64,000 bases of DNA, taken from positions 1,862,501-1,926,500 of the forward strand of contig NZ_JAUFQG010000004.1 in the NCBI RefSeq assembly GCF_030409605.1, read 5' to 3'. This DNA comes from Simiduia curdlanivorans (lineage in GTDB: Bacteria; Pseudomonadota; Gammaproteobacteria; Pseudomonadales; Cellvibrionaceae). The notes below the pieces were generated by a model. It was not told where the DNA came from. It saw nothing but the letters and a program-made list of their open reading frames with translations, and made no database searches. Below, in pieces: positions 27,187 to 35,104 of the stretch; the stretch's first letter is position 1; the number at the start of each line of letters is the position of its first letter. Position numbers and translations under genes: made by a program.

Positions 27187-27846
27187 TTAGGTTTGCGCCT
27201 GTGCTGTGTTTTTCCGCGCATTCATCAATACGGCGGTAACAATTAACGCTTGCGCAGCATAGTAGGTCAGCATAATGGCGACACCACTGCCGGTAAACGG
27301 CAGTACGAATTTGTTAATGGCAATGAGGCTGTCTGAAAGCACAAATAATAATACGCCGGTAAATAAGGTTGCTTGCTGAGTCTGATGCAGGCTCGCGCAA
27401 CAGGCCATGGCGACAATGGCCGTTAGGTATACGGCCACGGGCAGGAGCAGCTCGCCCGTTTTTGGCAAAATAATGGCTGCCAGCCCCAGACTTATGATCA
27501 GTACAAAGCCTAAGCGCGATTTAGCTTTTCGCGTCAGGCCTTGGTTGCGCTCGCGATAAAAGCCTATGGCGTAACTTAATTGCGCGAGTAAAAAAGCGCT
27601 AAGCCCAAAAATAAAACTATGGTTGATGGGCAGCGCCAGCAACACATCGCCGCAGGCGGAAAATATCAACGCCGGCCACAGATACATAGGTTTTACGTTT
27701 GCCCTAAATACCAAGGCGATCAATAAAAATATTGGCATAACTTTTAGGGCTGCCGAGATGGCGCTAGGCAAGTCAAAGGCCATGGAGATCAGGTAGATCA
27801 AGCTGAATAATAGAAAGGGGGGCCAAAAGGAAAATTTCGAGTTCAT
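27187..27846 (-). CDS. YhhN/TMEM86-family membrane protein (lysoplasmalogenase family)
   Basis: Protein of 219 aa with about eight hydrophobic helices. PALIFSACGDVLLAL (about residues 57-71) and LFVLSDSLIAINKF (about 168-181) carry the two conserved Asp motifs of the YhhN/TMEM86 family. Animal members hydrolyse the vinyl-ether bond of lysoplasmalogen; bacterial function is less clear. It lies about 105 bases downstream of the first sRNA terminator on the same strand. Confidence 0.87.
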   Translation of the reverse strand: MNSKFSFWPPFLLFSLIYLISMAFDLPSAISAALKVMPIFLLIALVFRANVKPMYLWPALIFSACGDVLLALPINHSFIFGLSAFLLAQLSYAIGFYRERNQGLTRKAKSRLGFVLIISLGLAAIILPKTGELLLPVAVYLTAIVAMACCASLHQTQQATLFTGVLLFVLSDSLIAINKFVLPFTGSGVAIMLTYYAAQALIVTAVLMNARKNTAQAQT

Positions 27847-27950
27847 AACGCTACGCCATTATTGTTTTTGGCAGTATAAGGCATTGCGGGTGACTGAGAA
27901 GTCGATATATCCGCTTGAGTCATCAGTGGCTATCAATGCAGTAGCCGAAA

Positions 27951-28105
27951 TAGAAAAGGGCCAGCAAGGCTGGCCCTTTAAAGCTTTTTCCCTAAGTATG
28001 GTCTTCTTCCATGCTCCGTGACCTATATGCATGACCCCTAATCCTAAGGGGTACTTCCTTTGACCTTCACTGGTCTGCGTTACGTCCTGTCTACTTCCTT
28101 GTTGA
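27951..28105 (-). ncRNA. CsrB/RsmZ-like CsrA-titrating sRNA, copy 1
   Basis: Minus-strand RNA of about 155 nt. It contains seven GGA triplets (complement positions 27989, 28008, 28015, 28042, 28056, 28085, 28096), far above chance. A hairpin with stem CCCCT/AGGGG presents AGGA in its loop (28035-28051), the standard CsrA/RsmA site. The RNA ends in an intrinsic terminator, 11-bp stem AAAGGGCCAGC with 3-base loop (27955-27979) followed by U residues. The 5' segment CAACAAGGAAGTA is shared with the second copy. A GacA-type box lies 77 bases upstream. The 5' end is estimated. No protein frame fits. Confidence 0.75.
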
Positions 28106-28182
28106 TAAGTATTTTGCTAAAAACCGCCATCGGTAACTAGTGGGCGTAATCAGCAGATGTTGTCAGTTGCTGGCGTCTTTCT

Positions 28183-28200
28183 TGTGCGATATTTCTTACA
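28183..28200 (-). promoter_or_regulatory. GacA-type upstream activating box of sRNA copy 1
   Basis: TGTGCGATATTTCTTACA on the plus strand matches the Gac box pattern TGTAAG-N6-CTTACA in its right half exactly and in TGT plus G in its left half. It stands 77 bases before the conserved 5' segment of sRNA copy 1. A near-identical box is present before copy 2. Confidence 0.6.
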
Positions 28201-28637
28201 AGGATTCAGCTTTTGGCTTGGCTGTGTGGACCGCACTTGCTCAGGTTCTAGCGCTTGGTTAGAACGTCAGCCTTACAGTGCGTGGCATTATGAGTATCAA
28301 GTAGTCCTTAGGCCGCAAGCCCCATTTGAAAGCTATGGTTGGTTATCGCGCCTGGGTGTAACCTAGATTTATAGGGGCCGGCATGCGGCTTGTAGCTTTT
28401 TTCCCGCTTAATATCGGTTGCTGCTTTTTCCAGTTCTGGATTGAATAGTCCGCAACGCCGTGCCTCGCGCTAAAAGCGCCGGGCAATGTTTAGCCTGTAA
28501 AGCCAAATTGCGACGCGAGAAGGGTATAGCCTTTCGCCCTTAGGATTTTCATCCTAGCTTGTAGGGGGCGGCCATCCGCATTGTAGGGGGCGGCCATCCG
28601 CCTTGTTGGGGCCGGCCTTCCGCTTTTTCTCGAACCA
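28201..28637. repeat. spacer between sRNAs with three 22-bp tandem repeats
   Basis: No gene is supported. At 28559-28624 three 22-bp units in tandem share TTGTAGGGGGCGGCCATCCG, the third diverged. The same module appears near hmgA and metG. A related fragment with GCGGCTTGTAGC lies at about 28387. The rest of the spacer shows nothing recognisable. Confidence 0.6.
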
Positions 28638-28860
28638 ATGAAAAGGCCAGCTCGAGGCTGGCCTTTTAATTTCTTTCCCTAAATGTCGGTCTATGCTCTT
28701 CCCTGAATCCTAATCCCTGTGTCTTGCTCTAAGAGCGCCGCGCAATCCTTACGCATCCCTGATTCCGTTTCCCTGACCGTTATGTTTGGCCCTAATTTCC
28801 TAAGGGCGCTTCCGTTGGCCTTCTTTGGCCTTTAAACATCCGTGTGTACTTCCTTGTTGA
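28638..28860 (-). ncRNA. CsrB/RsmZ-like CsrA-titrating sRNA, copy 2
   Basis: Minus-strand RNA of about 220 nt with twelve GGA triplets (complement positions 28676, 28700, 28708, 28714, 28746, 28756, 28764, 28770, 28798, 28811, 28839, 28851). A hairpin GCCCT/AGGGC (28789-28807) carries AGGA in its loop, homologous in position and sequence to that of copy 1. The terminator is an 11-bp stem AAAAGGCCAGC with 5-base loop (28641-28667) and a U run. The 5' segment CAACAAGGAAGTA matches copy 1. The likely role is to sequester CsrA/RsmA. The 5' end is estimated from the shared segment; a start near 28878 is also possible. Confidence 0.78.
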
Positions 28861-28915
28861 CGCTTATTCTCTGTCAGGAGCCGATGTATAGAAAGTGGCT
28901 AATGGCTGAACCTTT

Positions 28916-28933
28916 TGTAAGCGATATCGCACA
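28916..28933 (-). promoter_or_regulatory. GacA-type upstream activating box of sRNA copy 2
   Basis: Read on the minus strand this is TGTGCGATATCGCTTACA, identical to the copy 1 box at 16 of 18 positions but in opposite orientation relative to its sRNA. It lies 55 bases before the conserved 5' segment, 22 bases (about two helical turns) closer than in copy 1. It falls between the diguanylate cyclase stop and the sRNA. Confidence 0.62.
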
Positions 28934-29012
28934 AGCTTGGGGTTCTGAGCCGCGGAGGCAGAAAAAACGTGAGGAGCGTCACGAAAATCCCGGTAATGTG
29001 CGAGCGATGACG

Positions 29013-29918
29013 TTAAATTCCCGAGATCACGCAATTTCTACCCTGCTCTTTCGCCTGGTATAAAAGCCTATCCGCACGGTTTACCAGTTGGTCAAATTGG
29101 GTTTCAGCACCGGTAAATTCAGTCACGCCGAGGCTCAAGGTGAACTGGGTCGATTTACCATTGAGGCTAATCGTGCGTTTCTCAACGGCTAGGCGAATTC
29201 TCTCCGCGATGCGCGTGGCGCCGTCGCAGGTCGATTCCGGGCAGCAAATGGCAAATTCTTCTCCGCCCAGCCGTGCCAGTATGTCGGACTCACGGATACA
29301 GGCCTTGCACACCTCGGCAATGACCTTAAGCGCTTCATCGCCCATGGCGTGGCCGTAATTGTCGTTGATGGCTTTAAACTTGTCGGCATCTAGCATGATC
29401 ACCGACAGTGGCCGCAGGTGGCGCTTAGCCTTGGAGAATTCAACGTTGCAAAGCTCGAAGAAGTGGCGCCTGTTGAAGCACTCGGTGAGTGAGTCGGTAG
29501 AGGCAATAGTGGCCAAGGTTTGATTCGCCGCGGCGAGCTCATCCTGGCTTTGCTTAAGGCGCACGGCCGAGCGAACCCGAGCTTCGAGCACAGGGTAAAT
29601 GAAGGGTTTGGAGATGAAATCGTGGGCGCCGAGGTCGAGGGTTTCGATCACGCTGTCGTCGCCGTCATTGGCAGACACCATGATGACCGGCGTGTTTTCG
29701 ATAGTTTCGATTTTTTTTAGTTGGGCTAGGGTTTCCGACCCACTCATGCCGGGCATCATCATGTCCAGCAATATAACGTCCGGATTAAATGCTAAGACTT
29801 TATCTAAACATTCTTGCCCACTGGAGGCAGACATGACTTCGTGGCCATCGTCTTCTAAGTTGTACCAAAGAAGCTTGATATTGTCCTCTACGTCATCAAC
29901 GATAAATATTTTGGCCAT
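29013..29918 (-). CDS. response regulator with GGDEF domain (diguanylate cyclase)
   Basis: Two-component response regulator of 301 aa that should make cyclic di-GMP from GTP. Residues 1-120 are a receiver domain with acidic DDVED at the start, phospho-acceptor Asp in VILLDMMMPGMSG (about 52) and Lys in FISKPF. A short helical linker leads to the GGDEF domain (about 140-300) with active-site motif GGEEF. An inhibitory I-site RESD sits five residues before it, implying product feedback. The cognate kinase is not adjacent. It lies upstream of the two Rsm-like sRNAs on the same strand, with the copy 2 Gac box 80 bases after its stop. Confidence 0.92.
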   Translation of the reverse strand: MAKIFIVDDVEDNIKLLWYNLEDDGHEVMSASSGQECLDKVLAFNPDVILLDMMMPGMSGSETLAQLKKIETIENTPVIMVSANDGDDSVIETLDLGAHDFISKPFIYPVLEARVRSAVRLKQSQDELAAANQTLATIASTDSLTECFNRRHFFELCNVEFSKAKRHLRPLSVIMLDADKFKAINDNYGHAMGDEALKVIAEVCKACIRESDILARLGGEEFAICCPESTCDGATRIAERIRLAVEKRTISLNGKSTQFTLSLGVTEFTGAETQFDQLVNRADRLLYQAKEQGRNCVISGI

Positions 29919-29996
29919 ATACTGCTAGTCCGTCACTTTACAGACCAGTATAGACATAATCGTTTGGACGACATGGATAATATTAGTGACGTACTT

Positions 29997-30197
29997 TTAG
30001 TGACGTACTTGGCTGAGGTCTTTGACGTCGGTGCTACGCCGGTCGTGGCTGCTGGGCTGGCTGGGCTCTGGTGCGGCGAGCTGGGTTTTAAGGCGGGTGA
30101 TGACTTGGGCCATGACTTCGAGGGTTTGGCTGAGCTGGTCGAGGCTTATCAATACGGCTTCATTTAGATCTGGCTTTTGGCGTCGTTCGTGGTCCAT
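29997..30197 (-). CDS. small hypothetical protein
   Basis: Possible protein of 66 aa, charged, with one amphipathic helix (LISLDQLSQTLEVMAQVITRLKTQL) that could be a coiled coil and a Pro/Ser-rich tail. ATG 30197 has AGGGGGATTAGGA upstream. It follows nrdB after about 105 bases containing a perfect 8-bp hairpin GCTACCCC/GGGGTAGC (30246-30266). No family recognised; a real gene is plausible because of the ribosome-binding site and helix pattern. Confidence 0.45.
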   Translation of the reverse strand: MDHERRQKPDLNEAVLISLDQLSQTLEVMAQVITRLKTQLAAPEPSQPSSHDRRSTDVKDLSQVRH

Positions 30198-30302
30198 TGT
30201 CCTAATCCCCCTAGAGACTAAGTAAGTATTCACTAGCGCGTTAGCGCTACCCCGTAAAGGGGTAGCAGCCGATACAGATGGGAAGTCAGCAACTGGGAGG
30301 GG

Positions 30303-31562
30303 TTATTCCCAGCTTAAGGCTCCGCCTGTTTGGTATTCGATAACGCGGGTTTCAAAGAAGTTTTTCTCTTTGCGCAAATCCATGATTTCGCTCATCCACG
30401 GGAATGGATTGGCAGCACCGGGGAATTGCTCGCCAAGGCCGAGTTGGGCGAGGCGACGGTTGGCAATAAAGTGCAGGTATTCTTCCATGGTGGCGGCGTT
30501 CATGCCGAGTACACCGCGCGGCATGGAGTCGCGTGCGTAAGCGATTTCTAACTCGGTACCCTCCAAAATCATTTGAATGACTTCGGCTTTAAACTCGGTA
30601 GTCCACAGGTGTGGGTTTTCCAGTTTGATCTGGTTGATAACGTCGATACCGAAATTCAGATGCATCGACTCGTCGCGCAGAATGTATTGAAACTGCTCGG
30701 CGACACCGGTCATTTTGTTGCGACGGCCCATGGAGAGAATCTGGGTGAAGCCACAGTAGAAGAAGATGCCTTCGGTCACCACGTAGAAAGCAATTAAGTT
30801 GCGCAGCAATTCTTGGTCGGTTTCTGGCGTGCCGGTATTGAAGGTGGGATCAGACAGCGACTGGGTGTGGTTTAGGCTCCACACGGCCTTGTTGGCCACG
30901 GCCGGCAGTTCGCGGTACATGTTAAATACTTCGCCTTCATCCATGCCCAGGGATTCGATGCAGTACTGGTAGGCGTGGGTGTGAATAGCCTCTTCGAACG
31001 ATTGGCGCAGGATGTACTGGCGGCACTCTGGGTTGGTGATCAAGCGGTAAATGGCTAGCACCAAGTTGTTTGCCACGAGGGAATCGGCGGTGGAAAAATA
31101 GCCTAGCGAGCGCATCACGATGCGGCGCTCGTCTTCGGTTAGGCCATCTTTCGATTTCCACAGGGCCACGTCGGCGGTCATGTTAATTTCTTGTGGCATC
31201 CAGTGGTTAGCACAGCCATCGAGGTACTTCTGCCAGGCCCACTCGTATTTGAACGGCACCAACTGATTTAAGTCGGCGCGGCAGTTGATCATGCGCTTGT
31301 CGTCTACTTGAATACGCTTGGCGCCCAGTTCTAAGTCGGCAGCGCCGGCAGCCGTATCGAGCTCGGCGATAGCCGCGCGCGCGCGCTCGATGGCTTCGGC
31401 ATCGGCAACTTCGGCGGCTGGGGTTTTAGCGGCCGCTTGGGCCGCTACCGGCTCTGCACTCGCAGTGCGCAGCTCGGGAGCTGGCGCTGCGGCAGGGGCC
31501 GGTTGCGGTTCGGATTTTGTCTTTATAGGGGCTTCGGTTTCGTAGTCGTCCCAACTCAACAT
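30303..31562 (-). CDS. nrdB: class Ia ribonucleotide reductase small (beta) subunit
   Basis: Provides the di-iron tyrosyl radical for reduction of ribonucleotides to deoxyribonucleotides with NrdA. From ATG 31562 (AAGGA 9 bases upstream) it is 419 aa. Residues about 18-80 are an Ala/Pro/Glu-rich extension absent from E. coli NrdB. Iron ligands and radical Tyr are visible: Asp131, Glu191, His194 and radical Tyr198 in EEAIHTHAY, Glu264 in VVTEG, Glu298 and His301 in RDESMH. No nrdA gene lies on either side, unlike the usual nrdAB operon. Upstream sites for NrdR and DnaA are visible. Confidence 0.94.
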   Translation of the reverse strand: MLSWDDYETEAPIKTKSEPQPAPAAAPAPELRTASAEPVAAQAAAKTPAAEVADAEAIERARAAIAELDTAAGAADLELGAKRIQVDDKRMINCRADLNQLVPFKYEWAWQKYLDGCANHWMPQEINMTADVALWKSKDGLTEDERRIVMRSLGYFSTADSLVANNLVLAIYRLITNPECRQYILRQSFEEAIHTHAYQYCIESLGMDEGEVFNMYRELPAVANKAVWSLNHTQSLSDPTFNTGTPETDQELLRNLIAFYVVTEGIFFYCGFTQILSMGRRNKMTGVAEQFQYILRDESMHLNFGIDVINQIKLENPHLWTTEFKAEVIQMILEGTELEIAYARDSMPRGVLGMNAATMEEYLHFIANRRLAQLGLGEQFPGAANPFPWMSEIMDLRKEKNFFETRVIEYQTGGALSWE

Positions 31563-31568
31563 GGTCAA

Positions 31569-32329
31569 TGGTCCTTAAACTGCTTTTAAATAGTGTTATT
31601 TGTCGCTGCAAGGGCAGCGAATGTACTTTCAGGGTGACATCAAGGCGATAGGCCGTGGCGACATCCTGTTACCCAGCGGTGATTTCAGATTCAGCGTTCG
31701 CCATTGCTGGATTACCAGCGATGCAAACTAACGTGTTACGCGAAACAGACAGTGCCTTTGGCTTAAGTAAGTGGCCGCGTTGGGCGCGCTTCACTATGGC
31801 TGTTTTATACGCTTGCCAAGCTTTAGCAAGGATCTTCTTCAGCACTATTGATTGGGGTTTATTCTAACCTCTACCACAAGATATGCAAATTCTAATTTGC
31901 AATAACACAATATGTAGGTCTGCCTGTGGATAAGGTGTGTATCAAGTGTGTATGGATTGTGGGCTCTAGCCGCAAACCTAGCTGCCAGCGGCTCGGTGTA
32001 CATAGGGCTGAAAGCCAGCGCTTCCCTAACGCTAAATTCGGGTTAGTAATTATTTACACGGCAGCGGCCATCTTGTGGCTATGGCTTGGTCAATCGTCCT
32101 AACAGACTCAGCCGGGTGTGGCTGATTTTGGTTTGACGAGGGAAGGTTTATCGGTCAGTTTGTGACCTACTTGGCACTTGGGAGCCAGCCTGAATACCTC
32201 GGTGAAGTAAGCTTCCTATCATGCGCGATAACAAGGCATAGCCATTCATTGCACCGCCAAGGCTCAATAAAACCAACGGCAAAAACAACACGCGAATATA
32301 CGACCACATAATAAAGGGGCAACATCATC
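31569..32329. other. nrdB-DUF885 divergent intergenic region
   Basis: About 760 bases between the divergent nrdB and peptidase genes. Apart from the NrdR/DnaA sites at 31874-31933, I see no gene; a 70-residue plus-strand frame near 31655 has no family features. The part from 31950 to 32329 should hold the promoter of the peptidase gene but no clear elements stand out. Confidence 0.6.
31874..31933 (-). promoter_or_regulatory. nrdB control region: tandem NrdR-like boxes and DnaA box
   Basis: ACACAATATGTAGGTC (31905-31920) matches the NrdR box consensus at about 12 of 16 positions. A weaker copy starts at 31874 (CCACAAGATATGCAAT), exactly 31 bp away, the spacing known for paired NrdR boxes. TGTGGATAA (31925-31933) is a perfect DnaA box on the minus strand. 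The sites lie about 310 bases upstream of nrdB, implying a long leader. Confidence 0.55.
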
Positions 32330-34183
32330 ATGGGTAAACTTACCTGTTCAGCGCTAGCCATAGGGCTGGCACTTTCTGCGCTGGGGTGCTCGGAGTCGAG
32401 CGAGCCAACGGCCAATCAACCTCAAACCGCAGCGCCGGTAGAGGCAAGTGCGGATATCTACGAAGCGGCGAGCCAGCGACTCTTTCGCTCGCGCCCGGTA
32501 TCGGCCACGCTCTACGGCTTATCCGACGCGGCCGCTGGCGGTGCCTATGCGCACAAAGTAGACCTGTTTGACCCAGCATCGGAGGCCGAAATGCGCAGAG
32601 ATTTGCGCGTGCTGCAAGCGGCCATCGAAGCCATGCCGACGCCGAGCTCGGTGGCCGAGCGGGAAAACCAGGAAGTGATGGCCAGCGTCGTGCGTTACTT
32701 CGCCGGCAACGCCGATTTTCCCATCGGTTATATCGATACCTGGATGGGGTTGTCGCCTTTCATCATCAACCAAATTAACGGCCCGCTGATTGATATTCCC
32801 GGCTATATGAAGGCCGACCAGCCCATTCGCACCGAAAAAGATGCGCAGGATTATTTGGCCCGCTTGGCCAGTTTCGATCGGATGACACAATCGGTGATCG
32901 ACAAGTTTCAGGCCGATGCCAAGACCGGTTGGCTGCCGCCCAAAGTGACGTTAAATGGTGCGCTGCGTTATCTGGCCAACTTCCTCGCGGCCGAACCGGC
33001 GCAACATTCGCTGGTGACCAGTTTTGTCGACAAGCTAAATAAAGTCGATGGCTTTAGCGCCGAACAAAAGGCCGCGCTGACCGCCGAAGCGGTTGAGCAA
33101 GTAACCAAGGTGGTTTACCCAGCCTATAAAAATGTAGTGGTACAGGTGGAGGCGGCCTTGCCCAAGGCAACCGACGCTTCCGGTATTTGGGCGCAGCCGA
33201 AGGGCGCCGAATACTACCAAGACGCGATTCATATGTTAGGTGACAGCGATCTCTCCGCCGAACAGATTCACAACCTAGGCTTGAGCGAAGTAACCCGAAT
33301 ATCGAAAGAAATGGACACCATTCTTGTCGCTCAAGGTTACCAAGATGGTAGTGTTGGCGCGCGCATGGCGGCCATTAACGAAGAACCAAAGTTTTTGTAT
33401 GAAGATTCAGACGCCGGCCGTGCAGTTTTGTTGGCCGACATCAACGGTTATATTACCGAGATGACCGAGGCCATGGCGCCGCTGTTTAAAACCGCACCGC
33501 CCTACGCGGTAGAAGTGCGCGCGTTTTCGAAAGAAACTCAAGACGGCGCACCGGGTGGCCAATACACCTCGCCCTCCGTGGACGGCTCTAAGCCAGGTAT
33601 CTATTGGATCAATCTGCGCGACATGAAAGCTAACCCCACCTTTGGCTTAAAGACCCTTACCTATCACGAGGCCAACCCCGGCCATCACTGGCAAGTGGCG
33701 TTGAACCTCGCGCAAGAGGATTTACCTTTCTTGCGGCGCATCGCGCCTTATAACGCCTACGCCGAAGGTTGGGCTCTGTACTCCGAGCGCTTAGCTGCCG
33801 AAATGGGCATGTATAAAGACGATCCTTTTAGCGACCTCGGTCGTCTGCAGGCCGAATTGTTTCGCGCCGTGCGCTTAGTAGTTGATACCGGCATGCACCA
33901 CAAGCAGTGGACCCGCGAACAGGCCATCGACTATATGGCGAGCACCACCGGTACGGCGCAATCCGATGTGGTTTCAGAAATTGAGCGCTACATGGCGTGG
34001 CCGGGTCAGGCCTTGGGTTACAAGTTGGGCCAGTTGAAAATCTTATCCATCCGCGAAGCCGCCAAAGCCAAGTTGGGTGATAAGTTTGATTTGGCTGAAT
34101 TTCACGATGTGGTTTTATTAGGCGGCGCCGTTCCCATGCACGTGCTGGAGGAAAAGGTGAACGCTTGGCTCACAACGAAATAA
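32330..34183 (+). CDS. DUF885-family metallopeptidase-like lipoprotein
   Basis: Exported protein of 617 aa with a lipoprotein signal (lipobox LSALGC, Cys at about residue 20). The C-terminal half carries HEANPGHHW, the HExxxGHH-type zinc motif typical of DUF885, and downstream EGWALYSE with the third ligand. Members are thought to be carboxy- or dipeptidyl-peptidases; a role in periplasmic peptide degradation is likely. It is monocistronic, with a terminator directly after the stop. Confidence 0.9.
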   Translation: MGKLTCSALAIGLALSALGCSESSEPTANQPQTAAPVEASADIYEAASQRLFRSRPVSATLYGLSDAAAGGAYAHKVDLFDPASEAEMRRDLRVLQAAIEAMPTPSSVAERENQEVMASVVRYFAGNADFPIGYIDTWMGLSPFIINQINGPLIDIPGYMKADQPIRTEKDAQDYLARLASFDRMTQSVIDKFQADAKTGWLPPKVTLNGALRYLANFLAAEPAQHSLVTSFVDKLNKVDGFSAEQKAALTAEAVEQVTKVVYPAYKNVVVQVEAALPKATDASGIWAQPKGAEYYQDAIHMLGDSDLSAEQIHNLGLSEVTRISKEMDTILVAQGYQDGSVGARMAAINEEPKFLYEDSDAGRAVLLADINGYITEMTEAMAPLFKTAPPYAVEVRAFSKETQDGAPGGQYTSPSVDGSKPGIYWINLRDMKANPTFGLKTLTYHEANPGHHWQVALNLAQEDLPFLRRIAPYNAYAEGWALYSERLAAEMGMYKDDPFSDLGRLQAELFRAVRLVVDTGMHHKQWTREQAIDYMASTTGTAQSDVVSEIERYMAWPGQALGYKLGQLKILSIREAAKAKLGDKFDLAEFHDVVLLGGAVPMHVLEEKVNAWLTTK

Positions 34184-34193
34184 TCTAATGACG

Positions 34194-34226
34194 AAGCCGA
34201 GCTTAGCCTCGGCTTTTTTATTTTTT
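34194..34226 (+). terminator. intrinsic terminator after DUF885 gene
   Basis: AAGCCGAG (34194-34201) pairs with CTCGGCTT (34208-34215) around a 6-base loop, followed by a T-rich tract (TTTTTATTTTTT). It begins 10 bases after the peptidase stop. Confidence 0.88.
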
Positions 34227-34740
34227 CCCAGAGTCACATGTTGAGTTGTTCGCGTAATTAAGTGCGGCGCTTCAGCAAGGAGCCTGGTCTGAGCGAGGGC
34301 AATTTTGCTAACTGTGTCGGGCAAACAACAGTTGCAAGAGGATTGGACGCAGTAAATGAGTTTTACCTACACAAAGGAATCTGCGCTGGTTCAACGCCAT
34401 CTTGGCATGGTTTTTTTTAACGAGGCAGAACAGATTGGCTCGCGGAAAATTATTTGAGCTGCCATCTTAATGTTAAAGATGGAAACCCTTCTATTTCATA
34501 TACAAGTCTTTGCATGGCAGCAGGCTGGGGCTGTTAACTACGGATGCGAGTTATCATTTCGGCACTTCTTTGGCGCGTAATTCAACGCCAACACCAAGCT
34601 ATGATTGTAAGTGCATTTCTATTGTGGTTCGATGTTGCGGTTGCTAGGCCTGCAACGGAGTAGCGCAGTTAATTGTGACCGATATGTCTTAAAAGTGGTT
34701 GTATCGGCACATATTAAAAACTAATACAGGATGTATTGAG
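34227..34740. other. AT-richer intergenic region, no gene seen
   Basis: About 510 bases of lower GC than the flanks. A 33-codon frame starts at ATG 34356 but has poor ribosome-binding site spacing and no family features. The end of the region should hold the promoter for the L,D-transpeptidase-like gene. Base composition suggests that this segment and the following two genes were acquired. Confidence 0.4.
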
Positions 34741-35100
34741 ATGTATAAGATTACGGTAACGCGAGGCGATGAAGACGGGACCTTGACCTTTAACGGTGGC
34801 GGAAAAATGATCTCCACTAAATGTTATTGGAACGCAGATAAGAAAATTCCCGCCGGCACCTATGCCAACTGTTCTGCCACAACCATGTCTAGAAAGAAAA
34901 ATTCTAAGGGTAATCCAAGAGAAGCGGTTTTTCTGCCTAATGTTGTGGGGTTTTCTGGCATATTTATTCACATGGGCAAGCCCCCCTATGCACAGTGGTC
35001 CGATGGTTGCATCGTTATCGAGGAGAGTAAGATTATCGATATTTACAAGGCTATCACACCAAAAAATGGCCATAACGTGACAGTTGTTATCAGTGGGTAA
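34741..35100 (+). CDS. L,D-transpeptidase-like small protein (DUF5675-like)
   Basis: Protein of 119 aa with no signal peptide. FIHMGKPPYAQWSDGCIVI (residues about 75-93) carries His77 and Ser87-x-Gly89-Cys90, the His...S-x-G-C arrangement of L,D-transpeptidase/YkuD and DUF5675/DUF2778 proteins. The preceding part (GTLTFNGGGKMISTKCYW, IPAGTYANC) also fits these small beta folds. ATG 34741 is preferred to an in-frame TTG 42 bases earlier. A lipoprotein gene begins four bases after its stop. Without a signal peptide it would reach peptidoglycan only through a secretion system or lysis, so a toxin-effector role is possible. Confidence 0.55.
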   Translation: MYKITVTRGDEDGTLTFNGGGKMISTKCYWNADKKIPAGTYANCSATTMSRKKNSKGNPREAVFLPNVVGFSGIFIHMGKPPYAQWSDGCIVIEESKIIDIYKAITPKNGHNVTVVISG

Positions 35101-35104
35101 AACG

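Noticed and set aside
28157..28366. 69-residue plus-strand frame between the sRNAs
   Set aside because: No homology cues and it runs across the Gac box; non-coding explanation is better.
28842..29063. 73-residue plus-strand frame
   Set aside because: It overlaps the sRNA copy 2 start, the Gac box and the end of the cyclase gene; no coding features.
31655..31867. 70-residue frame upstream of nrdB
   Set aside because: No ribosome-binding site or family; it lies in the nrdB leader region.
34356..34457. 33-codon frame before the L,D-transpeptidase-like gene
   Set aside because: Ribosome-binding site is too far and there is no recognisable feature; could be a remnant but not supportable.
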